The notes under the pieces are model-generated. The model had not been told where the DNA came from and did no database searches. It was given only the letters and a program-made list of their open reading frames with translations. Positions 1 to 5,195 of a DNA stretch of 8,132 nucleotides are shown here, piece after piece (the first letter of the stretch is position 1; each line of letters begins with the position of its first letter). Source of the DNA: DATDYW01 sp964574865. GTDB taxonomy: Bacteria > Patescibacteriota > Minisyncoccia > Phycocordibacterales > JAACPR01. Position numbers and translations under genes: made by a program. Location of the stretch: the NCBI GenBank assembly GCA_964574865.1, contig CAZNOT010000026.1:1-8132 (forward strand). Direction: 5' to 3'.

Positions 1-231
1 TCCTCGCTGGCCGCGCCGTGGCCGGTGACGCTGGCGCTCGTGGCGCTCGGCGCATCGATCTGGCCCGCCTACGTCGAGGGCGCGATCGCGTTCGCGCTGA
101 TCGAGGGCGCCTCAACGGTGGACCGGGTCGGCCCAGGCTGGCTGCCGCTCACCGCCGCCGCGCTCGCGATCGCCGGCGTGGCTGAAATCGCCCGACCGCT
201 CCTCGCTCGGCGGGGGCGCGCGACCGTCTAG
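1..231 (+). CDS. C-terminal fragment of a hydrophobic membrane protein, possibly MreD-like (5' end outside window)
   Basis: Frame 1 is open from the first base to a TAG at 229-231, giving 76 residues of a protein whose start lies upstream. Two hydrophobic stretches are visible, at about fragment residues 9-35 and 47-64, followed by a basic tail (RPLLARRGRAT), which suggests a polytopic inner-membrane protein with a short cytoplasmic C-terminus. Only one base separates its stop from the ATG of the downstream PBP2 gene, so the two are almost certainly cotranscribed. In many rod-shaped bacteria the order is mreB-mreC-mreD-mrdA, so MreD or a CPR counterpart is the natural guess from position. No diagnostic MreD motif is visible in the fragment, so the identity is inferred from context only. 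The sequence does not exclude an unrelated membrane protein. Confidence 0.6.
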   Translation, partial: SSLAAPWPVTLALVALGASIWPAYVEGAIAFALIEGASTVDRVGPGWLPLTAAALAIAGVAEIARPLLARRGRATV

Positions 232-232
232 C

Positions 233-1945
233 ATGGCGAGGAGCTTCTTCCGCGGCGCAGAGCGCCGGGCCCGGGTGGCCGCGACGCTCGACTTCGATCC
301 TGACGAGGTCATCATCGACGCCGAGAACCTCGCCGGCTACGACGCGGCGCGGCCCGAGGGTCGCCTCGAGCGCCCCATCTCACGGCTCACCCTCGCGGCG
401 CTCGCAGCTCTCGCGCTAGCGTTCGTCGCCGGCTTCGGCGGCCGGCTCTGGTACCTGCAGGTGGTTCGCGGCGATGGGTTTGCCGCGCGCGCTGAGTCGA
501 ACCGTCTGCGCGAGGAAATCACCTTCGCCGAGCGCGGCGCGATTTTGGATCGCAACGGCGTGGCGCTAGCTATTTCTGACCCGCCCACCGCGGATCGACC
601 GTGGCCGCGACGCGACTACATTGACGCGCCGGGGTTCGGCGCGCTCCTCGGCTACGTGAGCTACCCGAAGAGAGATTCGGCCGGCAACTACACCGACACG
701 GAGATTCGCGGCGTCGCCGGTGTCGAGCGCTCCTACGACAGCGCGCTCGCGGGTGAGAACGGCGCGCGGCTCGTCGAGGTCGATGCCCGCGGCGCGATCG
801 TTTCGGACGGCGCAGCCCGCCCGGCCGAGCACGGCGAGCCGGTCACGCTCTCGGTCGACGCGCGCCTCCAGGAGGCTCTCGCGGCCGCGCTCGCGACAAT
901 CGTCGAGGAGCGCGGTTTTCGCGGAGGCGCGTCTGGCGTGATGGACCTGCGCACGGGCGAGGTTCTCGCCATGGCGAGCTTCCCCGAGTTTGATCCCGAG
1001 ACGATGTCCGACGGCGAGGACGACGGTCGCATCCAGGGGTGGCTCGACTCCGACCGCCAGCCGTTTCTGAACCGCTTCTCGCAGGGCGTGTTCACGCCCG
1101 GCTCAATCGTGAAGCCGTTCTTCGCCGCCGCGGCGCTCGCCGAGGGGACCGTCACGCCCGACACGACCGTCTACTCGGACGGCGCGATGGAGGTGCCGAA
1201 CCCGTACGATCCCGAGAATCCGTCGATCTTTACGGACTGGAAGGCGCACGGCACCGTAGACATGCGCCAGGCGATTGCCGTCTCTTCGAACATCTACTTC
1301 TACACGATCGGCGGCGGCGCGGGCGCGATCGAGGGGCTCGGCATCGCGCGGCTCGAGCGGTACGCGCGCAGTTTCGGCTTCGGTGAGCCGCTCGAGGACC
1401 TCGCGCTGCGCGGACCTGAGGGTACCGTGCCGAGCCCGGGCTGGAAGGAGGAGCACTTCGATGGCGACCCTTGGCGCCTCGGCGACACGTACTTCACCTC
1501 GATTGGCCAGTACGGGTTCCAGGCGAGCCCGGCGCAGGCGCTGCGCGCGGTGTCTGCCGTCGCGACGGGCGGCGCCATCGTCGAGCCGACGCTCGCGTTC
1601 CGGGCGGGGGGAGAGGCCCCGGAGTTCGCGCACGTCGAGGGTATCTCGCCGGACGAGTTTCGGGTGGTTCGCGAGGGAATGCGCCGCGGCGCGCTCGAGG
1701 GCACGGCGCGGGCGCTCGGCGGTATCCCCGGCCTCGAGATCGCGGCGAAGACCGGCACCGCCGAGGTCGGCACGGTGAAGGCGAAGGTGAACTCGTGGGT
1801 CATGGGCTTCTGGCCCTACGACGAGCCTCGGTACGCGTTCGTGACGCTCCTCGAGCACGGCGACCGGACGAACCTCTTCGGCGCGTCGCCGGGTACGCGC
1901 GTGTTCTTTGAGTGGCTCGCGGCCAACGCTCCTGAGTACCTGTAG
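233..1945 (+). CDS. mrdA: Class B penicillin-binding protein, PBP2/MrdA type (peptidoglycan D,D-transpeptidase, elongation)
   Basis: This enzyme cross-links peptidoglycan stem peptides during sidewall growth, anchored in the inner membrane with its catalytic domain outside. The 570-residue protein has a basic/acidic cytoplasmic tail of about 50 residues, one membrane segment (about 51-70) and the class B dimerisation-module signature RGAILDRNG at 101-109. The transpeptidase motifs are complete: SIVK at 291-294 (nucleophile S291), SSN at 351-353 and KTGT at 506-509. The PBP2-like stretch GDTYFTSIGQYG precedes the last motif. The ATG lies one base after the upstream stop; no good Shine-Dalgarno is present (a GGGGG run is about 16 bases away), so translational coupling is likely. 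The region between DRNG and GYVS is only about 35 residues, against about 100 in Escherichia coli PBP2, so the head/anchor part of the pedestal seems to be missing. PBP2 rather than FtsI is inferred from this motif and from the separate ftsI downstream. Confidence 0.92.
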   Translation: MARSFFRGAERRARVAATLDFDPDEVIIDAENLAGYDAARPEGRLERPISRLTLAALAALALAFVAGFGGRLWYLQVVRGDGFAARAESNRLREEITFAERGAILDRNGVALAISDPPTADRPWPRRDYIDAPGFGALLGYVSYPKRDSAGNYTDTEIRGVAGVERSYDSALAGENGARLVEVDARGAIVSDGAARPAEHGEPVTLSVDARLQEALAAALATIVEERGFRGGASGVMDLRTGEVLAMASFPEFDPETMSDGEDDGRIQGWLDSDRQPFLNRFSQGVFTPGSIVKPFFAAAALAEGTVTPDTTVYSDGAMEVPNPYDPENPSIFTDWKAHGTVDMRQAIAVSSNIYFYTIGGGAGAIEGLGIARLERYARSFGFGEPLEDLALRGPEGTVPSPGWKEEHFDGDPWRLGDTYFTSIGQYGFQASPAQALRAVSAVATGGAIVEPTLAFRAGGEAPEFAHVEGISPDEFRVVREGMRRGALEGTARALGGIPGLEIAAKTGTAEVGTVKAKVNSWVMGFWPYDEPRYAFVTLLEHGDRTNLFGASPGTRVFFEWLAANAPEYL

Positions 1946-1952
1946 GGGAGGA

Positions 1953-2033
1953 CGAAGGCAGAAGGCAGAGGGCGTAAGGCGGAAGGGATTCAGGTCCGAA
2001 CTTCTGCCTTCTGCCTTGCGCCTTCTGCCTTCG
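1953..2033. repeat. Inverted array of AAGGCAG heptamers forming a large hairpin
   Basis: Starting 7 bases after the mrdA stop, the left arm (1953-1985) holds tandem heptamers AAGGCAG, AAGGCAG, AGGGCGT, AAGGCGG and a partial AAGG. The right arm (2001-2033) holds the inverse units CTGCCTT, CTGCCTT, GCGCCTT, CTGCCTT. The 33-base arms match at 27 positions, the outer 14 base pairs are perfect, and the loop is 15 bases. There is no T-run after the right arm, so it is not a classical intrinsic terminator, although the folded RNA could stabilise the mrdA 3' end. It might be a dispersed intergenic repeat family of this genome. The stretch is open in the greA frame but reads as low-complexity arginine/leucine/proline sequence, so I treat it as non-coding. 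Confidence 0.85.
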
Positions 2034-2051
2034 TTCGCTCCTTCCGCCCCT

Positions 2052-2080
2052 TTGACATCACCCTTGACGCCACGTAGACT
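2052..2080 (+). promoter_or_regulatory. Putative sigma70-type promoter of greA
   Basis: A perfect -35 hexamer TTGACA (2052-2057) is followed after exactly 17 bases by TAGACT (2075-2080), which matches the TATAAT consensus at four of six positions. Transcription would start near 2087, giving a 5' leader of about 28 bases before the greA ATG. A second TTGACG at 2064-2069 has no -10 at proper distance. The promoter lies right after the heptamer hairpin, so greA probably has a transcription unit separate from mrdA. Confidence 0.7.
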
Positions 2081-2114
2081 CCGCCCGTCAATTTTTGCCA
2101 CTAAGACCCGCCAA

Positions 2115-2579
2115 ATGGCCCAGAAGAAAGAGCTGATGACCCGAGAAACCCTCGAGTCCTTGGAGCGCGAGCTCAAGGAGCTCGTTTCCGTGCGCCGCCG
2201 GGAGGTCGCGGCCGCGCTCGAATCCGCGAAATCGCAGGGCGATCTTTCCGAGAACGCCGAGTACCACGAGGCCCGCGAGGAGCAGGCGATGGTCGAGCAC
2301 CGTATCGGCGTGATCGAGGAGATGATCAAGCACGCCGAGATCGTCTCGCGCCACTCGTCCGACATCGTCGAGGTTGGCGCGACCGTGATCGTGAAGAAGC
2401 CGGACGGCTCGAAGGCTACCTACACCCTCGTCGGCGCTGAGGAGACCGATATTGCCGCCGGTAAGGTCTCGTACCAGTCGCCGATCGGCCAGGCGCTGAT
2501 GGGGAAGAAGAAAGGGGAGTGCGCCGTCGTGAATACTCCCAAGGGAGAAGTCTGCTACGACGTTCTCGAAATCAAGTAG
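2115..2579 (+). CDS. greA: Transcription elongation factor GreA
   Basis: GreA enters the secondary channel of RNA polymerase and stimulates cleavage of backtracked transcripts, rescuing arrested complexes. The 154-residue product is close to the usual length of about 158. The N-terminal coiled coil (about 9-78) carries the signature GDLSENAEYHEAREEQ at 42-57, whose acidic residues D43 and E46 at the hairpin tip correspond to the catalytic D41/E44 of the E. coli protein. The C-terminal FKBP-like domain includes SPIGQALMGKKKGE at 122-135. The frame is open upstream as far as an ATG at 1908, but that extension runs through mrdA and the heptamer repeat. The ATG at 2115 gives the canonical MAQKKELMT start and lies downstream of a good promoter. 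There is no Shine-Dalgarno; the leader before ATG is A/C-rich (ending CCGCCAA). It is a single-gene unit, followed by two hairpins. Confidence 0.96.
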   Translation: MAQKKELMTRETLESLERELKELVSVRRREVAAALESAKSQGDLSENAEYHEAREEQAMVEHRIGVIEEMIKHAEIVSRHSSDIVEVGATVIVKKPDGSKATYTLVGAEETDIAAGKVSYQSPIGQALMGKKKGECAVVNTPKGEVCYDVLEIK

Positions 2580-2612
2580 GTCGAGCCGGGGAAACCGCCG
2601 AGTGCCGGCTGT

Positions 2613-2671
2613 GGCAAACGAAAATCGCCCTCGGGGTACATGCGTACACTGTCGGGCGATTTTCGTTCGCC
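2613..2671. terminator. Long perfect hairpin downstream of greA, possible bidirectional terminator
   Basis: The 14-base arm AACGAAAATCGCCC (2617-2630) is perfectly repeated in inverse as GGGCGATTTTCGTT (2654-2667). After one mismatch, three further pairs extend the outer end (2613-2615 with 2669-2671). The 23-base loop contains a small GTAC-ATGC-GTAC inner helix (2636-2647). An A-rich run and a T-rich run lie inside the stem, but no T-tract follows it, so it could act as a weak intrinsic terminator in either direction or as an mRNA 3'-end stabiliser for greA. A shorter pair, AGCCGG/CCGGCT at 2584-2589 and 2605-2610, sits just upstream. Confidence 0.6.
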
Positions 2672-2731
2672 TCGCTCGGCCCTGACGGTTTCGTGGTGAT
2701 TCTGGGCGAAATACGGTCTCCCACGAAAAAA

Positions 2732-2770
2732 AGAAAAACGGCGGCGCCCTACGGGCGCCGCCGTTTTTCT
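2732..2770 (+). terminator. Intrinsic terminator between greA and lysS
   Basis: An 18-base-pair perfect stem (2732-2749 with 2753-2770) with a three-base TAC loop ends in a TTTTT run at 2764-2768. The left foot is an A-tract, so the structure would also work on the opposite strand. The GC core ACGGCGGCGCCC is very stable. It closes the greA unit but finishes only 19 bases before the lysS ATG. A lysS transcript must therefore either start after it or read through it. Confidence 0.9.
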
Positions 2771-2778
2771 GCTACATT
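2770..2778 (+). promoter_or_regulatory. Possible extended -10 promoter of lysS
   Basis: TGCTACATT at 2770-2778 has the TGn extension followed by TACATT, which matches TATAAT at four of six positions. It directly abuts the terminator T-run, and no -35 consensus is seen, because that position falls inside the terminator stem. Initiation would fall near 2785, leaving a leader of only about five bases before the lysS ATG at 2790. This is based on the hexamer alone. Confidence 0.4.
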
Positions 2779-2789
2779 AGGCGACGCCA

Positions 2790-4277
2790 ATGGCCTCCGT
2801 CGAAGAAATCCGCCAGGTTCGCCTCGCGAAGCTCGAGACCCTGCGCGCGCAGGGGGTCGACCCGTACCCGTCGACGTCGGCCCGCACGCACGAGATCGGC
2901 GTCGCCGTCGACCGCTTCGAGGCGCTCTCGGGCTCGGGCGACGAGGTCGTGCTCGCCGGCCGCGCGCTCGGCATCCGCGGCCAGGGCGCGCTCGCGTTCG
3001 TCGACCTCGACGACGGCACCGGCAAGATCCAGGCGTTCCTCAAGAAGGACGAGTCGCCGGCCTACGAGGGCCGCGCCGACCTCGATGGCTTCGCGCTCTT
3101 CTCCGAGACCGCCGACCAGGGCGACTTTCTGGAATTCCGCGGCACGCTAGGCGCTTCGAAGCGCGGCGAGAAGACCGTCTTCGTGAAGTCGTGGCGCATG
3201 CTCTCGAAGTCGCTACGCGCGCTCCCCGACGGCTGGTACGGCCTCAAGGACCCGGACGAGGTGCTGCGCCGCCGCTACCTCGACATCCTCCTCAACCCGG
3301 AGGTCCGCCTGCTGGTCGAGCGTCGCTCGCGCTTCTGGAACGCCGCGCGCTCGTGGCTCCTCGGCCGCGGCTTCGTCGAGGTCGAGACGCCGGTCCTCGA
3401 GAACGCGACCGGCGGCGCCGAGGCCGAGCCGTTCCAAACCTTCCACAAGGCGCTCGACCTGCCGGTCTACCTCCGCATCTCCGCGGGCGAGCTCTGGCAG
3501 AAGCGGCTCCTCGTCGCGGGCCTGCCCAAAATTTTCGAAATCGGCCGCATCTTCCGCAACGAGGGCATGTCGCACGAGCACCTGCAGGACTACACCCAGC
3601 TCGAGTACTACGAGGCGTACGCGGACTACTGCCAGGGGCTCGACGCCGTGCGCGAGCTGTACCTCACGCTCGCGACCGAGGCGTTCGGTACGACGAAGTT
3701 CAGCCTCAACGGCCACGACGTCGATCTCGCGAGCCCGTGGGGGGAGATCGATTTCCGCGACGCCGTCCGCGAGCGCCACGGCGTCGATGCGCTCGAGTCG
3801 TCCGAGGACGAGCTCAAAGCCGCGCTCGAGGAGGCGGGCATCGCCGCCGAGGAGCCTTTCTCGCGCGAGCGCGCCGCCGACCAGCTCTGGAAGGTGTGCC
3901 GCAAGGAGATTGCCGGCCCAGCCGTGCTCACCGGCGTGCCCGTCATCATGGAGCCGCTCGCCAAGCGCGACCCGAAAGATCCCCGCGTCGTCGAGCGCTT
4001 CCAGGTTATCCTCGGCGGCTCCGAGGTGGGCAAGGGCTTCTCCGAGCTCAACGACGCCGTCGACCAGCGCGAGCGCTTCGAGCGCCAGCAGGCGATGCGC
4101 GACGCGGGCGACGCCGAGGCGCAGATGGGGGACTGGGAGTACGTCGAGGCGATGGAGCACGGCATGCCGCCCGCCTTCGGTTTCGGCGTCTCGGAACGCC
4201 TCTTCGCGTTCCTCGCCGGAAAATCCGTCCGTGAGGCGCAAATCTTCCCGCTGATGCGCCCACGCTCGAAGGACTAG
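2790..4277 (+). CDS. lysS: Class II lysyl-tRNA synthetase
   Basis: The enzyme activates lysine with ATP and charges tRNA-Lys in the cytoplasm. The 495-residue product has the expected LysRS layout. A short N-terminal helix starts MASVEEIRQVRLAKLETL. An OB-fold anticodon-binding domain lies at about 50-140 (VVLAGRALGIRG, FVDLDDGTGKIQAF). The class II catalytic core follows: motif 1 at about 178-203 (RSRFWNAARSW, FVEVETPVLE), motif 2 centred on FRNEG at 255-259 (followed by HEHLQDYTQLEYYEAY) and motif 3 at 464-470 (GFGVSER, with the ATP-binding R470), ending IFPLMRP. Motif 2 and 3 wording differs from E. coli (which has a GIGIDR-like motif 3) and, from memory, resembles Parcubacteria LysRS. The ATG gives the expected N-terminus; only a weak AGG lies 8 bases upstream. 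It stands alone between a terminator and a convergent gene. Confidence 0.96.
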   Translation: MASVEEIRQVRLAKLETLRAQGVDPYPSTSARTHEIGVAVDRFEALSGSGDEVVLAGRALGIRGQGALAFVDLDDGTGKIQAFLKKDESPAYEGRADLDGFALFSETADQGDFLEFRGTLGASKRGEKTVFVKSWRMLSKSLRALPDGWYGLKDPDEVLRRRYLDILLNPEVRLLVERRSRFWNAARSWLLGRGFVEVETPVLENATGGAEAEPFQTFHKALDLPVYLRISAGELWQKRLLVAGLPKIFEIGRIFRNEGMSHEHLQDYTQLEYYEAYADYCQGLDAVRELYLTLATEAFGTTKFSLNGHDVDLASPWGEIDFRDAVRERHGVDALESSEDELKAALEEAGIAAEEPFSRERAADQLWKVCRKEIAGPAVLTGVPVIMEPLAKRDPKDPRVVERFQVILGGSEVGKGFSELNDAVDQRERFERQQAMRDAGDAEAQMGDWEYVEAMEHGMPPAFGFGVSERLFAFLAGKSVREAQIFPLMRPRSKD

Positions 4278-4296
4278 CTTCGGCTTTTTGAGTCAG

Positions 4297-4325
4297 AAAA
4301 AGAAAAAGCCGCGCCGCGCGCGGCT
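4297..4325 (-). terminator. Intrinsic terminator of the minus-strand gene, between convergent genes
   Basis: Read on the minus strand, an 8-base-pair perfect stem AGCCGCGC/GCGCGGCT (4318-4325 with 4307-4314, three-base loop) is followed by TTTTCTTTTT (4306-4297). It begins 27 bases after the stop of the 4353-4703 gene. On the plus strand lysS has no equally good structure: there is only a three-base-pair AGC-TTCG-GCT stem plus T-run (4276-4289) and a GGCTTTTT/AAAAAGCC pair (4282-4289, 4303-4310). Termination of lysS is therefore unresolved. Confidence 0.8.
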
Positions 4326-4352
4326 CTTGCCATCGAGGAGCTGGCCAGCTAA

Positions 4353-4703
4353 TCACCGACCTTCCGGTTCGATGAGGGCCCGAAGTCGCGCTATTTCGGC
4401 GCGGAGGCGGGCGAGCTCGGCTTCGGCCGAGTGCAGCCTCGATTCCGCGACGAGGGCAGAGCTGCTTCCGTCGGGCCGCGTAGATTTCGTGTACGCCGCC
4501 ACTTCCCGTAGATACTCGACCCGGTGCCGCGCTTCGTCTGCGCGCTCTTCGAGTCGGGACACCCTCCGCCGAACGCTGGGTGGCAGCGAGTAGAGCGTGA
4601 GACCGAAGGCGGCGGCGATTCCGGAGAGCGCGAGGATGGTGGGGTGCTTCGCGAGCGAGAGCGCGGCGACCGTCGCGCCGAGGATAATGATGATCTTTTT
4701 CAT
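4353..4703 (-). CDS. Unrecognised small membrane protein with C-terminal coiled coil
   Basis: I do not recognise a family. The 116-residue product starts MKKIIIILGATVAALSLAKH, with a hydrophobic segment at about 3-18 and a second at about 23-41, forming a probable membrane hairpin. A basic patch SVRRRVSRLEER comes next, then a long charged helix with heptad-like leucine spacing (about 50-112, including AESRLHSAEAELARLRAEIARLRALIE) that predicts a coiled coil. The GC-rich codon use matches its neighbours, and a good minus-strand terminator lies 27 bases beyond the stop, both of which support a real gene. A GGA at a distance of about 9 bases before the ATG (CGGAAAGACTATG) is a weak ribosome-binding site. 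It runs convergent to lysS and divergent from the next small gene. A structural or scaffold role at the membrane is possible but not shown. Confidence 0.7.
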   Translation of the reverse strand: MKKIIIILGATVAALSLAKHPTILALSGIAAAFGLTLYSLPPSVRRRVSRLEERADEARHRVEYLREVAAYTKSTRPDGSSSALVAESRLHSAEAELARLRAEIARLRALIEPEGR

Positions 4704-4740
4704 AGTCTTTCCGGACCGACGTTACCGCAGATGCCCTAAT

Positions 4741-4770
4741 TTGACAATATATATAATATATGATTATATT
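4741..4770 (+). promoter_or_regulatory. AT-rich island with a sigma70-type promoter for the small exported protein gene
   Basis: A perfect -35 TTGACA (4741-4746) is followed after 18 bases by TATATT (4765-4770), four to five matches to consensus depending on register. Another TATAAT at 4752-4757 is too close to that -35 but could serve as a -10 on its own. With the TATATT box, transcription would start around 4777, at or just before the ATG at 4779, making a leaderless mRNA. With the TATAAT box the leader would be about 15 bases and would include GAGG at 4772-4775. The run is strikingly AT-only in a GC-rich setting. It also separates two divergent genes, so the minus-strand promoter probably lies here too (TTGTCA, the inverse of 4741-4746, is a possible -35, with a weak -10). 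Confidence 0.65.
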
Positions 4771-4778
4771 TGAGGCCT

Positions 4779-5024
4779 ATGAAAACGATCCTTGTTACCG
4801 TGACGGTGTTTGTGTCTCTGCTCGTAATCCTCATCCCGCTGGACGCTAAAAAGCAGCGTGACCGCGAGGCTGGTCGTGCGGTGCCCGACGGCCAGGTGGC
4901 CGATTACGAGGTCCGGGTTACCCGCGGGGGAGCTCTGGCCCCCTCGGCGCCACGCTACCCGACTGACGCGGAGGTGGCCGACTACTGGAAGGCTCGCGGC
5001 GGCTACGGGGCGGCGAAGGAGTAG
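4779..5024 (+). CDS. Unrecognised small protein with N-terminal signal peptide or membrane anchor
   Basis: No family is recognised. The 81-residue product begins MKTILVTVTVFVSLLVILIPLDAKK, a short basic start and about 18 hydrophobic residues, so it is either a signal peptide (possible cleavage near LDA) or a single membrane anchor with the rest outside. The remainder is hydrophilic and contains two similar short stretches, DGQVADYEV and DAEVADYWK, in which VADY recurs about 30 residues apart, a possible tiny internal repeat. The ATG at 4779 is preferred over an in-frame TTG at 4770 because the latter would fall next to the predicted -10 box. A GAGG sits three bases before the ATG, too close for a normal ribosome-binding site. 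It is a single-gene unit with its own promoter and terminator, which argues for a real gene. Confidence 0.7.
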   Translation: MKTILVTVTVFVSLLVILIPLDAKKQRDREAGRAVPDGQVADYEVRVTRGGALAPSAPRYPTDAEVADYWKARGGYGAAKE

Positions 5025-5047
5025 CCTTCCCGTCGGCTCAGAAATAC

Positions 5048-5080
5048 GAAGGCCCGACCGCGCAGCGGTCGGGCCTTTTT
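5048..5080 (+). terminator. Intrinsic terminator after the small exported protein gene
   Basis: A 13-base-pair perfect stem AAGGCCCGACCGC (5049-5061) with GCGGTCGGGCCTT (5065-5077) and a GCA loop runs into TTTTT (5076-5080). It starts 24 bases after the stop at 5024. It insulates the division operon from the small gene upstream. Confidence 0.92.
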
Positions 5081-5110
5081 CTGTGGAAAACTCTGGCGCC
5101 GTGTGGCGCT

Positions 5111-5149
5111 TGGTGGGATAGGATGGTGTCTAGGTGGGAGAAAGTGGTA
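5111..5149 (+). promoter_or_regulatory. Putative MraZ operator boxes upstream of mraZ
   Basis: Four GTG-led repeats lie on the same strand: GTGGGA (5113-5118), degenerate GTGTCT (5126-5131), GTGGGA (5134-5139) and GTGGTA (5144-5149). They start 13, 8 and 10 bases apart. MraZ is known to bind direct repeats of TGGGN-like boxes ahead of its own gene in other bacteria, so autoregulation of the mraZ-rsmH-ftsL-ftsI operon is likely. A TAGGAT hexamer (5119-5124) between the first two boxes could be a -10, but I see no matching -35. The mraZ leader after the boxes is about 46 bases. Confidence 0.65.
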
Positions 5150-5195
5150 AATCGCCTCGACCTCGGTTAAACCCTTCAAACACCTGACCAACACC

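Noticed and set aside
1953..2033. CRISPR array or transposon end for the heptamer array
   Set aside because: There are no spacers of regular length, repeat units are only seven bases, and no transposase or target-site duplication is visible.
1908..2114. N-terminal extension of GreA from an ATG inside mrdA
   Set aside because: The extension translates the heptamer repeat and the greA promoter region, and GreA family length and N-terminus fit the ATG at 2115.
1103..2365. A 420-codon open frame on the minus strand across mrdA and greA
   Set aside because: It runs opposite two clearly identified genes, is arginine-rich and low in complexity, and resembles no family; long antisense frames are expected in GC-rich coding DNA.
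2519..4234. A 571-codon plus-strand frame overlapping lysS in another reading frame
   Set aside because: It is a GC-driven shadow of lysS, with runs of arginine and alanine and no recognisable motif; it also crosses the two hairpins upstream of lysS.
3213..4241. A 342-codon minus-strand frame opposite lysS
   Set aside because: It is entirely antisense to a well-supported synthetase gene, with leucine/glutamate/arginine-biased composition and no promoter or terminator of its own.
4282..4310. GGCTTTTT/AAAAAGCC inverted pair as the lysS terminator
   Set aside because: The pair has no T-run following it on the plus strand; its T-run is more simply explained as the A-tract side of the minus-strand terminator.
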